Positions 1 to 10,101 of a DNA stretch of 47,223 nt are shown one piece after another. The stretch lies in assembly GCF_016653465.1 (NCBI RefSeq), contig NZ_NHSQ01000043.1, forward strand, positions 1 through 47,223, read 5' to 3'. The notes below the pieces were generated by a model. It was not told the origin of the DNA and did no database searches. It saw only the letters and a program-made list of their open reading frames with translations. Source of the stretch: Thiocystis minor. Lineage in GTDB: Bacteria > Pseudomonadota > Gammaproteobacteria > Chromatiales > Chromatiaceae. Position numbers and translations under genes: made by a program. Within the stretch, counting starts at the first letter, position 1. Each line of letters starts with the position of its first letter.

Positions 1-3
1 AGC

Positions 4-105
4 ATGAACCTGTTCGAACAGGAGGGGTCGGCGATCAGCTTGGCCAAGAAGCGCCGCAAGGCCGCGTGGAACGATGACTATCGCGCCAAGGTGGTGTTCG
101 GCTGA
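4..105 (+). CDS. Short or partial ORF at the window edge, unknown
   Basis: An open frame runs in from the window edge and ends at a TGA at 103-105. If it starts at the ATG at 4 it encodes 33 residues, with a basic stretch (AKKRRKAAWNDDYRAKVVFG) at its end. The pattern of a Lys/Arg cluster followed by an aromatic residue and Y-x-AKVV faintly resembles the first residues of IS3-type OrfA transposases, which would make it a truncated insertion-sequence remnant. It could equally be the C-terminus of a gene that starts upstream of the window. No function can be assigned. Confidence 0.25.
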   Translation: MNLFEQEGSAISLAKKRRKAAWNDDYRAKVVFG

Positions 106-138
106 GGATTTAAGCGCGCTCGCCCTGGGGCCCCTGTC

Positions 139-2274
139 ATGTACATTCTTCTGCTGAGTATTCACGGCCTGATCCGTGGCCATGATTTAGAACTCGGACG
201 CGATGCGGACACCGGCGGACAAACCAAGTATGTCGTCGATCTCGCCCGCGCGCTCGGCGAACGCAGCGATGTGACACAGGTCGATTTGGTGACCCGTCGC
301 GTCATCGACGAGGCCGTGAGCGCGGATTATGGCGTGCCGCTCGAACCCCTGAGCGAAAAATCCCGCATCGTCCGTATCGATGCCGGTCCCGATGGCTATA
401 TCGTCAAGGAGCAGCTTTGGGACCATCTCGACGGTTTCATGGACAATCTGGCCGCCTGGCTTCAGGAACAGGGCCAGTGGCCAGATGTCATTCACAGCCA
501 CTATGCGGATGCCGGCTACGTGGGCGCGAAACTGGCTAGTCTGATCGGCGTGCCGCTGGTGCATACCGGTCATTCGCTGGGGCGCGATAAACGCCAGCGT
601 TTGCTGGCGGCCGGACTCGATGGCGAACAGATCGACGCGCGTTACAACATGGTGCGCCGCATCGACGCCGAGGAAACCGTGCTGGCCAGCGCGGATCTGG
701 TTATCACCAGCACCCATAACGAGATCGAGGAGCAATACGCGCTCTATGACTATTATCAGCCCGAGCGGATGGTCGTCATCCCGCCTGGCACCGATCTGAA
801 GCAGTTTCATCCGCCCGCGCCCGAGGATCCGCCGATCGCCTTTGCCGCGCAGGTCGAGCGCTTTCTCGACGCACCCGGCAAGCCCTTGATCCTCGCGCTG
901 TCGCGCGCCGATCATCGGAAAAACATCGTGACGCTGATCGAAGCCTATGGCGAATCGCCCGAGCTCCAGTCGCTCGCCAACCTGCTGATCATTGCCGGTA
1001 ACCGCGACGATATTCGCGAACTGGACGAAGGCGCCCGCGACGTATTGACCGAGATTCTGATCACGGTCGATGCCTACGATCTTCATGGCAAGGTCGCCGT
1101 GCCCAAGCATCATAGCGCCGACGAAGTGCCCGAAATTTATCGTCTGGTGGCCCGTTCCGAAGGCATTTTCATCAACCCCGCCCTGACCGAGCCCTTTGGT
1201 CTGACCCTGCTGGAGGCCGCCGCCACCGGTCTGCCGCTGGTAGCCACCGAAAACGGCGGGCCGGTGGACATCATCGGCAACTGCAAAAATGGTGTACTGG
1301 TCGACCCGCTCGACCGCGCGGCCATCGCCGCCGCCCTGCTCGACATCCTGAGCGACCCTGAGCGCTGGCACACGTTCTCGCACAGCGGACTGCTGGGGGT
1401 ACGCGAACGCTACTCCTGGCAGGCCCATGCCGACCTCTACCGCGAGCGCATCGCCCCGCTTGCCAAGCGCGCAGTGCCCATTCCCGATACGCCGCCGGCG
1501 CGCCGGCGTCTGATGTATCGTGATCGCGCGCTCTTCACCGACCTGGATCAGAGCCTGTTAGGCAATGCCGAGGGCGTCGAGCGCTTCGTCGCCATGATGC
1601 GCGCGAACAAGCGCTGCGCCAATTTCGGCATCGTGACCGGGCGGCGTCTCGATTCGCTGTTGATCGAACTCAAGAAACAGCGTATTCCGGTGCCGGATAT
1701 CCTGATCACCAGCCTGGGCACCGAAATTCACTACACCGGGCACCTGATTCCGGACGATTATTGGAAGGAGCATGTCGACCATCTGTGGAAACCCCAGGCG
1801 GTGCGGCGCGCGCTCGCCAAGGTGCCGGGGCTCCTCCCGCAAGGCAAGGTCGAACAGAGCCGCTTCAAGATTTCCTATCACTACGACCCCACGATCGCGC
1901 CCTCGGTGGAGGAAATCGCGACCCTGCTGCGCAGCCGCGAACAGAGCGCCAATGTCATCCATGCCTTCGGTCAGTTCCTCGATATCGTTCCGATCCGCGC
2001 CAGCAAGGGGCAGGCGCTGCGCTATGTCGCGCACCGGCTGGGGATTCCGCTCGAACACATCCTGGTCGCGGGCGGCTCCGGGGCAGACGAGGACATGATG
2101 CGCGGCAACACCCTCGCCGTGGTCGTCGCCAATCGCCATCACGAGGAACTGTCGCAACTCGCCGAGAACGAAAATATTTACTTCGCCCAGCAAACCCATG
2201 CGCTGGGCATCCTCGAAGCCGTCGATTATTACGACTTCTTCCGCGCCTGCCGCGTGCCGCCAGCGTCTGAATGA
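139..2274 (+). CDS. sps: Sucrose-phosphate synthase with a C-terminal HAD domain
   Basis: Transfers glucose from UDP-glucose (or ADP-glucose) to fructose 6-phosphate to give sucrose 6-phosphate in the cytoplasm. The 711-residue protein opens with the family's MYILLLSIHGL start and a GGQTKYV glycosyltransferase motif near residue 27. It carries a GT4 E-x7-E motif in TEPFGLTLLEA (about residues 353-363). A HAD phosphatase-like domain begins near residue 465 with DLDQS (D468, D470) and contains VTGRR and FKISYHY motifs. Its last HAD motif reads GGSGAD (645-650) rather than GDSGND, so the expected acidic residue is Gly646; this domain is probably not an active phosphatase. A stand-alone phosphatase follows 6 bp after the stop, which fits that reading. 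Start chosen at the ATG that gives the standard N-terminus. First gene of a four-gene sucrose cluster. Confidence 0.95.
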   Translation: MYILLLSIHGLIRGHDLELGRDADTGGQTKYVVDLARALGERSDVTQVDLVTRRVIDEAVSADYGVPLEPLSEKSRIVRIDAGPDGYIVKEQLWDHLDGFMDNLAAWLQEQGQWPDVIHSHYADAGYVGAKLASLIGVPLVHTGHSLGRDKRQRLLAAGLDGEQIDARYNMVRRIDAEETVLASADLVITSTHNEIEEQYALYDYYQPERMVVIPPGTDLKQFHPPAPEDPPIAFAAQVERFLDAPGKPLILALSRADHRKNIVTLIEAYGESPELQSLANLLIIAGNRDDIRELDEGARDVLTEILITVDAYDLHGKVAVPKHHSADEVPEIYRLVARSEGIFINPALTEPFGLTLLEAAATGLPLVATENGGPVDIIGNCKNGVLVDPLDRAAIAAALLDILSDPERWHTFSHSGLLGVRERYSWQAHADLYRERIAPLAKRAVPIPDTPPARRRLMYRDRALFTDLDQSLLGNAEGVERFVAMMRANKRCANFGIVTGRRLDSLLIELKKQRIPVPDILITSLGTEIHYTGHLIPDDYWKEHVDHLWKPQAVRRALAKVPGLLPQGKVEQSRFKISYHYDPTIAPSVEEIATLLRSREQSANVIHAFGQFLDIVPIRASKGQALRYVAHRLGIPLEHILVAGGSGADEDMMRGNTLAVVVANRHHEELSQLAENENIYFAQQTHALGILEAVDYYDFFRACRVPPASE

Positions 2275-2280
2275 ACACCC

Positions 2281-3144
2281 ATGTCAATCAGTCTTTTGCT
2301 CTGCACCGATCTGGACCGCACCCTCATCCCCAATGGGCGCGAGCCCGAATCGCCCGACGCGCGGCCGCGTTTCCATCGCTTCGTCGCGCAGGCGGGGATT
2401 ACTCTGGCCTATGTCACCGGCCGTCATCAAACGCTAGTCGAGCAGGCGATCGCCGAATACGCGCTACCCTGGCCCGATTATGTGATCGGCGATGTGGGAA
2501 CCAGCATTCAGGCCGTGCAACTCAACGCCGATGGCGCCGCGCGCTGGAGCCCGCTACCGCGCTGGCTGGATGTCATCACGCAAACCTGGCCGGGGCCACG
2601 GACCCTGCAAGCGCTGTTCGCCGATCTGGCGGGTTTGCGTTTGCAGGAAGACGCGAAACAGACGCCCTTCAAGCTCAGCTATTACGTCTCTCTCGACCTG
2701 GATGCCGACGACCTCTTGGCGCGTCTGAACGAACGACTGGCCAGCGCGGAGACGCGCGCCAACCTGATCTGGAGCGTCGACGAAACCGCCGCCGTCGGCC
2801 TGCTCGACGTGCTGCCCGAACAGGCCGGTAAATATCATGCCGTGGCCTTCCTGATGCGTGCGCTCGGCTGTGGGGAAAGCGCCACCGTCTTCGCCGGCGA
2901 CAGCGGCAACGATCTGGAGGTGCTGACGAGTCCGATTCCCTCGATCCTGGTCGCCAACGCCCATCCCCAAATCCGCGAGCAGGCCCACCGCGCCGCCGCC
3001 GCGCGCGGTCTAGAGGTGCGTCTCTATTGCGCCCGCGGCGGCTGGTCGGGCATGAACGGCAATTATGGCGCCGGCATCCTGGAGGGCGTGGCGCATTTTC
3101 GCCCGGACTTACTGGATCTGTTGCTGGCATCCGGCGATGGATGA
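2281..3144 (+). CDS. spp: Sucrose-6-phosphate phosphatase (HAD family)
   Basis: Hydrolyses sucrose 6-phosphate to sucrose, completing synthesis begun by the preceding gene. The 287-residue protein has all four HAD motifs: DLDRTL with nucleophile D10 and acid/base D12, VTGRH, a Lys in FKLSYY, and GDSGND with D207 and D211. The cap-domain sequence is of the IIB/SPP type. The start lies 6 bp after the sps stop, so the two genes are surely co-transcribed. Its intact catalytic motifs contrast with the altered HAD domain at the end of Sps, which argues that this protein supplies the phosphatase activity. Confidence 0.93.
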   Translation: MSISLLLCTDLDRTLIPNGREPESPDARPRFHRFVAQAGITLAYVTGRHQTLVEQAIAEYALPWPDYVIGDVGTSIQAVQLNADGAARWSPLPRWLDVITQTWPGPRTLQALFADLAGLRLQEDAKQTPFKLSYYVSLDLDADDLLARLNERLASAETRANLIWSVDETAAVGLLDVLPEQAGKYHAVAFLMRALGCGESATVFAGDSGNDLEVLTSPIPSILVANAHPQIREQAHRAAAARGLEVRLYCARGGWSGMNGNYGAGILEGVAHFRPDLLDLLLASGDG

Positions 3145-3263
3145 GCGCGGGACGCGCCGAGCGGCCGATGCGCGACGACCGTCGCGCATCGCACGCCAGC
3201 CGTCCCAATTGAGAAGCGGACGCGATTTCCTCGATGACGGCTTTTCCGCGGAGAACCCAAACC

Positions 3264-4160
3264 ATGCATCTGCCACCCATCTGCGTCTTTGGCGAAGTCC
3301 TGTTCGATCGTTTTCCCGATGACCATCGCATTCTCGGGGGCGCACCTTTCAATGTCGCCTGGCATCTGCATGCCTTCGGTGCGGCCCCGCGCCTGGTCAG
3401 CGCGGTGGGCGACGACCCGGATGGCGCGGCGGTGCGCACCGCCATGAGCGCCTGGGGGATGAATGTCGCCGATCTCCAGACCGATCCCGACCACGCCACC
3501 GGCGAGGTCGCGGTATCGTTGCGTGACGGCGAGCCCGCCTATGACATCGTCGCCGATCGCGCCTATGACCATATCCGCCAGCCCGCGGAGGGCCATGACG
3601 GATTGCTCTATCACGGCACCCTGGCCCTGCGTCAGCCAGTCTCCGCCGCAACCCTGCAGGCGCTCAAGGCGAACGGGCCGGACAGCGTCTTTCTGGATGT
3701 CAATCTGCGCACGCCCTGGTGGTCGCGCGAGGAAACCTTGCGCCTCGTGACCGACGCGGATTGGGTCAAGCTCAATCGCGACGAACTCACTTGGCTGGGA
3801 GAGACCGACGGAGCCCCAACGGAGGATCTGGCGGAACGCGCGCGCGCCTTTCTCGAACGCCATGACCTGACCGGCCTGATCGTCACCCTGGGCGGCGATG
3901 GCGCGCTCGGTCTGAGCGCCGACGGCGTGCCGGTTCGGGTTGCGCCGGCGCCGGCCACCGAGGTGCTGGACACGGTCGGCGCGGGCGATGCCTTCGCCGC
4001 GGTGCTGATCCTCGGAATCCTCCGCGGCTGGCCGCTGACCACAACGCTGGAACGCGCCCAGTCGTTCGCCTCGCGGATCGTCGGACAGCGCGGCGCCACC
4101 GCTTCCGACAGGGCGCTTTACGCGCCCTTTCTCGACCGCTGGGGTTTGCGTCAAGCGTAA
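3264..4160 (+). CDS. PfkB-family carbohydrate kinase, probable fructokinase
   Basis: ATP-dependent sugar kinase of the ribokinase/PfkB fold, 298 residues. The N-terminus (CVFGEVLFDRF) and the GGAPFNVAWHL segment near residue 28 match bacterial fructokinases. The anion-hole and catalytic-base motif DTVGAGDAF lies at residues 236-244, with catalytic Asp242. In this neighbourhood the likely substrate is fructose released from sucrose by amylosucrase; this is inferred from context. The frame is open 30 bp further upstream, but the ATG at 3264 is preferred: it is preceded by a GGAG and gives the length and N-terminus usual for the family. The sps-spp-fruK-ams order is known from halotolerant methanotrophs. 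Confidence 0.9.
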   Translation: MHLPPICVFGEVLFDRFPDDHRILGGAPFNVAWHLHAFGAAPRLVSAVGDDPDGAAVRTAMSAWGMNVADLQTDPDHATGEVAVSLRDGEPAYDIVADRAYDHIRQPAEGHDGLLYHGTLALRQPVSAATLQALKANGPDSVFLDVNLRTPWWSREETLRLVTDADWVKLNRDELTWLGETDGAPTEDLAERARAFLERHDLTGLIVTLGGDGALGLSADGVPVRVAPAPATEVLDTVGAGDAFAAVLILGILRGWPLTTTLERAQSFASRIVGQRGATASDRALYAPFLDRWGLRQA

Positions 4161-4284
4161 GTCCGAGGAGTTGGAAAGCGTCGCCCGGAGCTTCCCTGCA
4201 AGCGCACCAAGACCGGCACTCGCGGCATCGGTGGTCACAGGATGACCCGTTGTTCACCCTGCCAATTCTTCAAACGGAGCCTCC

Positions 4285-6258
4285 ATGTACGAACAGGTCT
4301 CTCACGCCCTGCTGAACGATATCCTCGACGAATTCGCTCATGACCTCTCGCACCAGGATCTGCGTCATTTCTATACCCGGCTGGGCGCGAACTTCTACGC
4401 CATTCATTCGCTCTTTCATCATCTCTACGGTCATCGCGAGGACTTCAAGCAACAGACGACCCATCTCACCGAACGTCTCGCCCGCGCCTATCTCGATCGC
4501 CCGGCGGCGCTCCAGCAGCTCGATATGGCGCGCGAGGAGGATTACAACTGGTTTCTGAGCCAGGAATGGGTCGGCATGGCGCTCTATTCGGATGGGTTCG
4601 CCGGCAATCTCCAGGGCCTGATCCAGCGGTTGCCCTATCTGCAGGAACTCGGCGTGAATCTGGTGCATGTCATGCCGATCCTCAAATGCCCCCTGGGCGC
4701 AAGCGACGGCGGCTATGCGGTGAGCGATTTCCGCGATATCGATCCGCGCGCCGGGCGCGTCGAGGACGTGGTCGCGCTGGCCGAGGCGATGCGCAAGCGC
4801 GGCATGCTGCTGACCCTGGATGTCGTGGTCAACCACACCTCGAACGAGCACGAATGGGCGCAGCGGGCACGCGCCGGCGATGCCGACTCTCAGAAGTTCT
4901 ATTACATCTTCCCGAACCGCGACGTGCCCGACATATTCGAGGAGACCCTGCCCGAGATCTTTCCCGAGACCGCGCCCGGGAATTTCACCTGGGATCCGGT
5001 CATGGGCAAATGGGTCATGACGGTCTTTAACGACTATCAATGGGATCTCAATTATTCCAATCCGGCGGTCTTTATCGAGATGCTCGATATCGTCCTGTTC
5101 TGGGCCAATCAGGGCGCGGATATCGTGCGTCTGGACGCGGTGGCCTTTCTCTGGAAAAAGGTCGGCACCACCAGCCAGAACGAGCGCGAGGCCCATCTCA
5201 TCCTGCAACTCATGAAGGACTGCTGTCAGGTGGTCGCGCCCGGCGTGCTCTTCATCGCCGAGGCCATCGTCGCGCCCTCCGAGATCATCAAATACTTCGG
5301 CGAGGACGCCATCATCGCCAAGGAATGCGAGATCGCCTATAACGCCACGTTCATGGCGCTGCTGTGGGACGCGGTGGCGACCAAGAACGCCAAGCTGCTT
5401 AATCAGGGCGTCAAAAGCCTGCCGAACAAGCTCGACCGTGCCACCTGGCTCAATTACGTCCGCTGCCATGACGATATCGGTCTCGGCTTCGACGACGCCG
5501 ACATCCGGGCCTGCGATTACGATCCTTATTCTCACCGTCGCTTTCTGGTGGACTGGTTCACCGGCGCGTTCGAAGGCTCGCCCAGTCGCGGGCGTCCGTT
5601 CGGCGTCAATCTCAAGACCGGCGACGCCCGGATTTCCGGCGCGCTGGCCTCGCTGGCCGGACTGGAAGCCGCCCTGGAGTCGGGCGATCCCGAGGCCATC
5701 GACCACGCCGTCAATCTGATCCTGACCCTGCACGGGATGATCATGTCCTTCGGCGGCATCCCCTTGATCTGGTACGGCGATGAAATCGGCACGCTGAACG
5801 ACAATTCCTTTCTGGAGGATGTCAACAAGGCCGGTGACAGCCGCTGGATCCATCGTCCGCGCATCGACTGGAACCGCGCCGAACGCCGCAGCGAGCATGG
5901 AACGGTCGAGCAGCGTCTTTTCGACGGTCTCAAGCGCATGATCGCGGTGCGCAAGACCACGCCAGCCTTCGCCGACTTCAACAACCGTGAACTGCTCGAC
6001 GTGGCCAACCCGCATCTGTTCGTCCTGTTGCGCACCCATCCGACCATGCAGACGGACAGCGTGCTGGTGGTCGCCAACGTCGATGTTCAGTCCCAGTATT
6101 TGGATCTGAAGGATCTCGGCAACCGCGGACTCTTCCGCTTTGGGCAGGTCAAGGATTTGCTGACCGGCGAGTCGCCGGCGCTGTTCAATACGCGCGTGGT
6201 GATTCCGCCGCTGCGTTTCTACTGGTTGACCGATCAGCGTCCGGGCGCGGTGCTGTAG
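4285..6258 (+). CDS. ams: Amylosucrase (GH13)
   Basis: Uses sucrose as glucosyl donor to extend alpha-1,4-glucan and releases fructose. The 657 residues match amylosucrase size, with an all-helical N-terminal domain (about 1-90) before the catalytic barrel. Visible catalytic residues are nucleophile D284 (VRLDAV), general acid E326 (FIAEAI) and the transition-state pair H395-D396 (RCHDDIG). Their spacing is almost that of the Neisseria enzyme (286/328/392-393). The segment LKCPLGASDGGYAVSDFRD is typical of amylosucrase rather than trehalose synthase or sucrose phosphorylase. In this cluster it probably channels sucrose back into glycogen-like glucan while the upstream kinase phosphorylates the fructose. 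Confidence 0.93.
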   Translation: MYEQVSHALLNDILDEFAHDLSHQDLRHFYTRLGANFYAIHSLFHHLYGHREDFKQQTTHLTERLARAYLDRPAALQQLDMAREEDYNWFLSQEWVGMALYSDGFAGNLQGLIQRLPYLQELGVNLVHVMPILKCPLGASDGGYAVSDFRDIDPRAGRVEDVVALAEAMRKRGMLLTLDVVVNHTSNEHEWAQRARAGDADSQKFYYIFPNRDVPDIFEETLPEIFPETAPGNFTWDPVMGKWVMTVFNDYQWDLNYSNPAVFIEMLDIVLFWANQGADIVRLDAVAFLWKKVGTTSQNEREAHLILQLMKDCCQVVAPGVLFIAEAIVAPSEIIKYFGEDAIIAKECEIAYNATFMALLWDAVATKNAKLLNQGVKSLPNKLDRATWLNYVRCHDDIGLGFDDADIRACDYDPYSHRRFLVDWFTGAFEGSPSRGRPFGVNLKTGDARISGALASLAGLEAALESGDPEAIDHAVNLILTLHGMIMSFGGIPLIWYGDEIGTLNDNSFLEDVNKAGDSRWIHRPRIDWNRAERRSEHGTVEQRLFDGLKRMIAVRKTTPAFADFNNRELLDVANPHLFVLLRTHPTMQTDSVLVVANVDVQSQYLDLKDLGNRGLFRFGQVKDLLTGESPALFNTRVVIPPLRFYWLTDQRPGAVL

Positions 6259-6555
6259 AGGAATCAGCCCAGTGACTTCGGAATCGTTCATTCGAGGAGT
6301 TCGCCACATGACATCAGCATGGCGGCTGCGTAACGTCAGGTCGTTAATGGACAGTTTGTTGGTCTTGCTGAGCCTGATCAATGGACAGGATACCTGACGC
6401 CCTCTCGGCGGCGTTGGCCGCCGCATGGCGGTATTCTGAAGGAGGGTAGTCCCCCAATCTGCAGGATGGCTCTCCGGCGCAAAGCCCTATCCAGTCAGGA
6501 CCAGCGTCAAAGGAAATCATATGGATTGTGGCACTACCCAAATTTCGATCCTCGC
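6259..6555. other. Intergenic region between convergent ams and hppA
   Basis: No gene seen. It holds a small inverted pair, CGTCAGGT at 6334-6341 and ACCTGACG at 6392-6399, enclosing two copies of AATGGACAG about 35 bp apart. A GGCGGC/GCCGCC hairpin with loop GTTG lies at 6407-6422 and could slow transcription from either side, but it has no T-run. The paired short repeats might be a decayed insertion-sequence end; that is only a guess. Confidence 0.35.
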
Positions 6556-8592
6556 TCAGAGTAGCGGAACCAAGAGCAGGGCAACGATATTGATGATTTT
6601 GATCAATGGGTTGATCGCTGGACCCGCGGTGTCCTTGTAGGGATCGCCGACGGTGTCGCCGGTGACGGCCGCGTGATGGGTCTCGGAACCCTTGCCGCCG
6701 AAGTTGCCTTCCTCGACATACTTCTTGGCGTTGTCCCAGGCGCCGCCGCCGGTGCACATGGAGATGGCGACGAACAGGCCGGTGACGATGGTACCGATCA
6801 GCAGACCGCCCAGCGCGCGCACGCCGGCGCCGTCACCCATGAGGATGTTCATCCCAAACGCCACCACGACCGGGGCCAGGATGGGCAGCAGCGAGGGGAT
6901 GATCATCTCCTTGATCGCCGCGCGGGTCAGCAGGTCGACCGCCCGTGAATAATCGGGCTTGCCCGTACCATCCATGATCCCCGGAATCTCGGCGAACTGA
7001 CGCCGGACCTCGACCACCACCGAACTGGCGGCACGACCGACGGCCTCCATGGCCATGGCGCCGAAGAGGTAGGGGATCATGCCGCCGATAAAGAGACCGA
7101 TGATGACGGCCGGATCGGAGAGGCTGAACACTTCCAGCTTGCCGGCCGCCTGAAGGTTATGGGTGTAGTCCGCGAACAGCACCAGCGCGGCCAGACCGGC
7201 GGAACCGATGGCGTAGCCCTTGGTGACCGCCTTGGTGGTGTTGCCGACCGCGTCCAGCGCGTCGGTGATATGGCGAACCTCGGGAGGCAGGCCGGACATC
7301 TCGGCGATGCCGCCGGCGTTGTCGGTGATCGGACCATAGGCGTCGAGCGCGACGATCATGCCCGCCATCGACAGCATGGCGGTCGCCGCGATGGCGATGC
7401 CGTAGAGATCCCCGACCATATAGGACGCCCAGATCGCGACGCAGACCGCCAGCACTGGCCAGGCGGTGGATTTCATCGAGACCGCGAGACCAGCGATGAC
7501 GTTGGTGGCATGCCCGGTCTGGGAAGCCTCGGCGACATAGCGGACCGGCGCGTATTCGGTCGCGGTGTAGTACTCGGTGATGAGCACCAGCGCGGCCGTG
7601 AGCGCCAGACCGACCAGGGTGCAGAAAAGCATGGCGAAGAAGTGATCGCCCATGAAGAGTGCGGTCACGATCGCGAAGGCGAACAACGCCAGCCCGCCCG
7701 CCACGCCCATGCCGCGATAGAGCGCATTCATGATTTTACCGCCTTCGCGGGCCTTCACGAACAGGGTGCCAACGATGGAGGCGACAATGGAAACCGCCCC
7801 GAGCATCAGCGGATAGAGGATGTAGTCCATGTCCAGACCGCCATCGGCGCCCTTGAACATGAGGCCGCCCAAGACCATGGTGGCGACGATGGTGACCGCA
7901 TAGGTCTCGAAGAGGTCGGCAGCCATGCCAGCACAGTCGCCGACATTGTCGCCCACGTTGTCGGCGATGACCGCCGGGTTGCGCGGATCGTCCTCGGGGA
8001 TGCCGATCTCGACCTTGCCGACCAAGTCCGCGCCAACGTCGGCGCCCTTGGTGAAGATACCGCCGCCGAGACGGGCGAAGATGGAGATCAGCGAGCCGCC
8101 GAAGGCGAGTCCGACCAGCGCATGCAGCGCCTCTTGATCCGCCCCCAGGAAGGCGAAGTAGCCCGCCACGCCGAGCAGACCGAGACCGACCACCAGCATG
8201 CCGGTGACCGCGCCGCCACGGAAGGCGACGTCCACCGCAGCCTCAATCCCGATCGTCGCGGCCTGTGCGGTGCGAACGTTGGAACGGACCGACACATTCA
8301 TGCCGATATAGCCGGCGAGGCCGGAGAGAATGGCGCCAACCGCGAAACCGCCGGCGGTCGCCAGACCGAGTGTTGGCCAAAGAACCAGGAAGAGCGCGCC
8401 ACCGACCATGGCAATGGTGGTGTACTGTCGATTGAGATAAGCCTGGGCGCCTGCCTGAATCGCCGCGGCGATTTCCTGCATGCGTGCGGAACCAGCGGAC
8501 TGCATGGTAATCCAGGCGACGACCGCCAGACCGTAGAGAACGGCGAGGCCACCGGCGCCGATGGCGAGCCAAAGCGCAACATCTGTTGACAT
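6556..8592 (-). CDS. hppA: K+-independent membrane H+-pyrophosphatase
   Basis: Couples hydrolysis of pyrophosphate to proton pumping across the cytoplasmic (or intracytoplasmic) membrane. The 678-residue, roughly 16-helix protein carries the family signature of Asp-rich motifs, including [20 protein letters not shown] and the C-terminal [15 protein letters not shown]. The motif [10 protein letters not shown] has Lys at the position that is Ala in K+-dependent enzymes, which marks the K+-independent class. The chosen ATG follows a GGGGGA ribosome-binding site 5 bp away and starts MSTDVALW; an in-frame start 45 bp upstream has poorer support. Such pumps are common in phototrophic proteobacteria, where they conserve energy as pyrophosphate. 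Single gene, convergent with ams. Confidence 0.96.
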   Translation of the reverse strand: MSTDVALWLAIGAGGLAVLYGLAVVAWITMQSAGSARMQEIAAAIQAGAQAYLNRQYTTIAMVGGALFLVLWPTLGLATAGGFAVGAILSGLAGYIGMNVSVRSNVRTAQAATIGIEAAVDVAFRGGAVTGMLVVGLGLLGVAGYFAFLGADQEALHALVGLAFGGSLISIFARLGGGIFTKGADVGADLVGKVEIGIPEDDPRNPAVIADNVGDNVGDCAGMAADLFETYAVTIVATMVLGGLMFKGADGGLDMDYILYPLMLGAVSIVASIVGTLFVKAREGGKIMNALYRGMGVAGGLALFAFAIVTALFMGDHFFAMLFCTLVGLALTAALVLITEYYTATEYAPVRYVAEASQTGHATNVIAGLAVSMKSTAWPVLAVCVAIWASYMVGDLYGIAIAATAMLSMAGMIVALDAYGPITDNAGGIAEMSGLPPEVRHITDALDAVGNTTKAVTKGYAIGSAGLAALVLFADYTHNLQAAGKLEVFSLSDPAVIIGLFIGGMIPYLFGAMAMEAVGRAASSVVVEVRRQFAEIPGIMDGTGKPDYSRAVDLLTRAAIKEMIIPSLLPILAPVVVAFGMNILMGDGAGVRALGGLLIGTIVTGLFVAISMCTGGGAWDNAKKYVEEGNFGGKGSETHHAAVTGDTVGDPYKDTAGPAINPLIKIINIVALLLVPLL

Positions 8593-9090
8593 GAGCATCC
8601 CCCATAGCGGGTTTTCGTTGGAATGAGCCGAGTACATCGGGCGGCAATCGCAACGTCGGGATACAGCAGCAGACGCAACGACCAGCCACCAAGACGACGC
8701 GGAACTTTAACATAAAGACCGTGGTCCACGATCATTACGCAAAAAATCCGCAAATCGCGGACGCGATGGCCAATCGCCCTAAAAATTACCCCCCGCCATT
8801 GCTTCGGGACTTTCGCGAATCACGTAAATCCCATTTTTTTCATGGGTTTTACCTCGCTCCAGCCGGCGCCGATTGGTCGTCGTCCGGAGTCGGCCACGCC
8901 CGGTGCGCGCGATCCGACGCTTGGCCGTGCCTGAAAAATTTCTTAATCCTCTTTATTTGTTATCCGCGAAACGTTCGAGGTGCCATGCCTTGAAGCCGTC
9001 CGAACCGAAGTGTAGCCTTCGGGAGATTCCTCGCCACCACGCGATGAATTCCATCGTTACAACAAAATTTCCACTGCGGAGGAACCCGCC
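8593..9090. other. Divergent promoter region between hppA and dctP
   Basis: About 500 bp without a convincing gene; the short open frames here lack ribosome-binding sites and family-like sequence. It must hold the promoters of hppA (minus) and dctP (plus). A CCCAT/ATGGG hairpin with a T-rich loop followed by TTTT lies near 8830-8850, and a TCCGC/GCGGA palindrome near 8745-8762. A GGAGGAA ribosome-binding site precedes dctP at about 9076-9084. I could not place a sigma-54 or other specific promoter. Confidence 0.4.
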
Positions 9091-10101
9091 ATGAAATTTC
9101 CTGTTCTGATGCTGGGTCTGGCCCTAGCCATTGGCGCCGTGAACGCTGTCGTCGCCGCCGATGAGCCGATCGTCATCAAGTTCAGCCATGTGGTTGCGGC
9201 CGACACGCCCAAAGGCAAAGCCGCCGACTTTTTTGCCCAGCGCGCCGCCGAGCTGACCGGCGACAAGGTTAAGGTCGAAGTCTATCCCAACAGCGCGCTC
9301 TATAAGGATAAGGAGGAGTTGGAAGCGCTCCAGATCGGCGCGGTGCAGATGCTGGCGCCCTCGCTGGCCAAGTTCGGTCCGCTGGGCGTCAAGGATTTCG
9401 AAGCCTTCGATCTGCCCTACATCTTCACCGACTATGACGATCTGCACAGGGTCACCCAGGGTGAGATCGGCACGGCGATTCTGAGCAAGCTGGAACCCAA
9501 GGGCATTGTCGGACTGGCCTTCTGGGATAACGGCTTCAAGTCTTTCTCGGCCAATTTCCCGATCAAGGCACCCGAGGACATGAAGGGCAAGAAGTTCCGT
9601 ATCCAGTCCTCCAAGGTGTTGGAGGAACAGATGCGCGCACTCAGGGCACTGCCACAGGTCATGGCCTTTTCCGAGGTCTATCAGGCGCTCGATACCGGCG
9701 TGGTGGACGGCACCGAAAACCCGCCGTCCAATATGTACACCCAGAAAATGCATGAGGTGCAAACGAACCTGACCCTGACCCAGCATGGTTATCTGGGTTA
9801 CGCGGTCATCGTGAATAAAAAATTCTGGGCCGGTCTCCCGGAGGATGTTCGTGGCCAATTAGAGCAGGCCATGAAAGAGTCGACCAAGCTGGCCAACCGG
9901 ATTGCCAAGGAAGAGAACGATCAGGCATTGGCGGGGATCGAGGCGAGCGGCAAGACCAAGGTCTATACGCCGACCGACGAAGAGAAACTGGCCTTCAAGC
10001 GGAAGCTGGTGCCCGTGCATGACAAGATGGCTTCGCGGGTCGGCAAGGAGCTGATCCAGTCCATCTATCAGGCAACCGGTTTCAAGCCTGATTCGCTTTA
10101 A
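9091..10101 (+). CDS. dctP: TRAP transporter periplasmic binding protein (DctP type)
   Basis: Periplasmic solute receptor of a tripartite ATP-independent transporter, delivering a carboxylate (probably a C4-dicarboxylate such as malate or succinate) to the DctQM membrane complex. A signal peptide covers residues 1-23 and is cut after VVA-A. The mature protein has the family's IKFSHVV start, the KKFRIQSS segment holding the carboxylate-binding Arg, and an ALDTGVVDGTENPP motif. A GGAGGAA site precedes the ATG. The stop codon TAA is part of the motif TTTAAACCGCGT, which recurs in this window. Exact substrate cannot be read from sequence; a malic enzyme further along would suit malate import. Confidence 0.93.
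   Translation: MKFPVLMLGLALAIGAVNAVVAADEPIVIKFSHVVAADTPKGKAADFFAQRAAELTGDKVKVEVYPNSALYKDKEELEALQIGAVQMLAPSLAKFGPLGVKDFEAFDLPYIFTDYDDLHRVTQGEIGTAILSKLEPKGIVGLAFWDNGFKSFSANFPIKAPEDMKGKKFRIQSSKVLEEQMRALRALPQVMAFSEVYQALDTGVVDGTENPPSNMYTQKMHEVQTNLTLTQHGYLGYAVIVNKKFWAGLPEDVRGQLEQAMKESTKLANRIAKEENDQALAGIEASGKTKVYTPTDEEKLAFKRKLVPVHDKMASRVGKELIQSIYQATGFKPDSL

Noticed and set aside
4270-6426. Long open frame antisense to amylosucrase
   Set aside because: It mirrors the codon pattern of ams, has no family-like sequence and no ribosome-binding site. Long antisense frames are expected in GC-rich DNA.
8721-8993. 90-codon frame upstream of dctP
   Set aside because: No ribosome-binding site, atypical composition, and it covers the expected promoter region.
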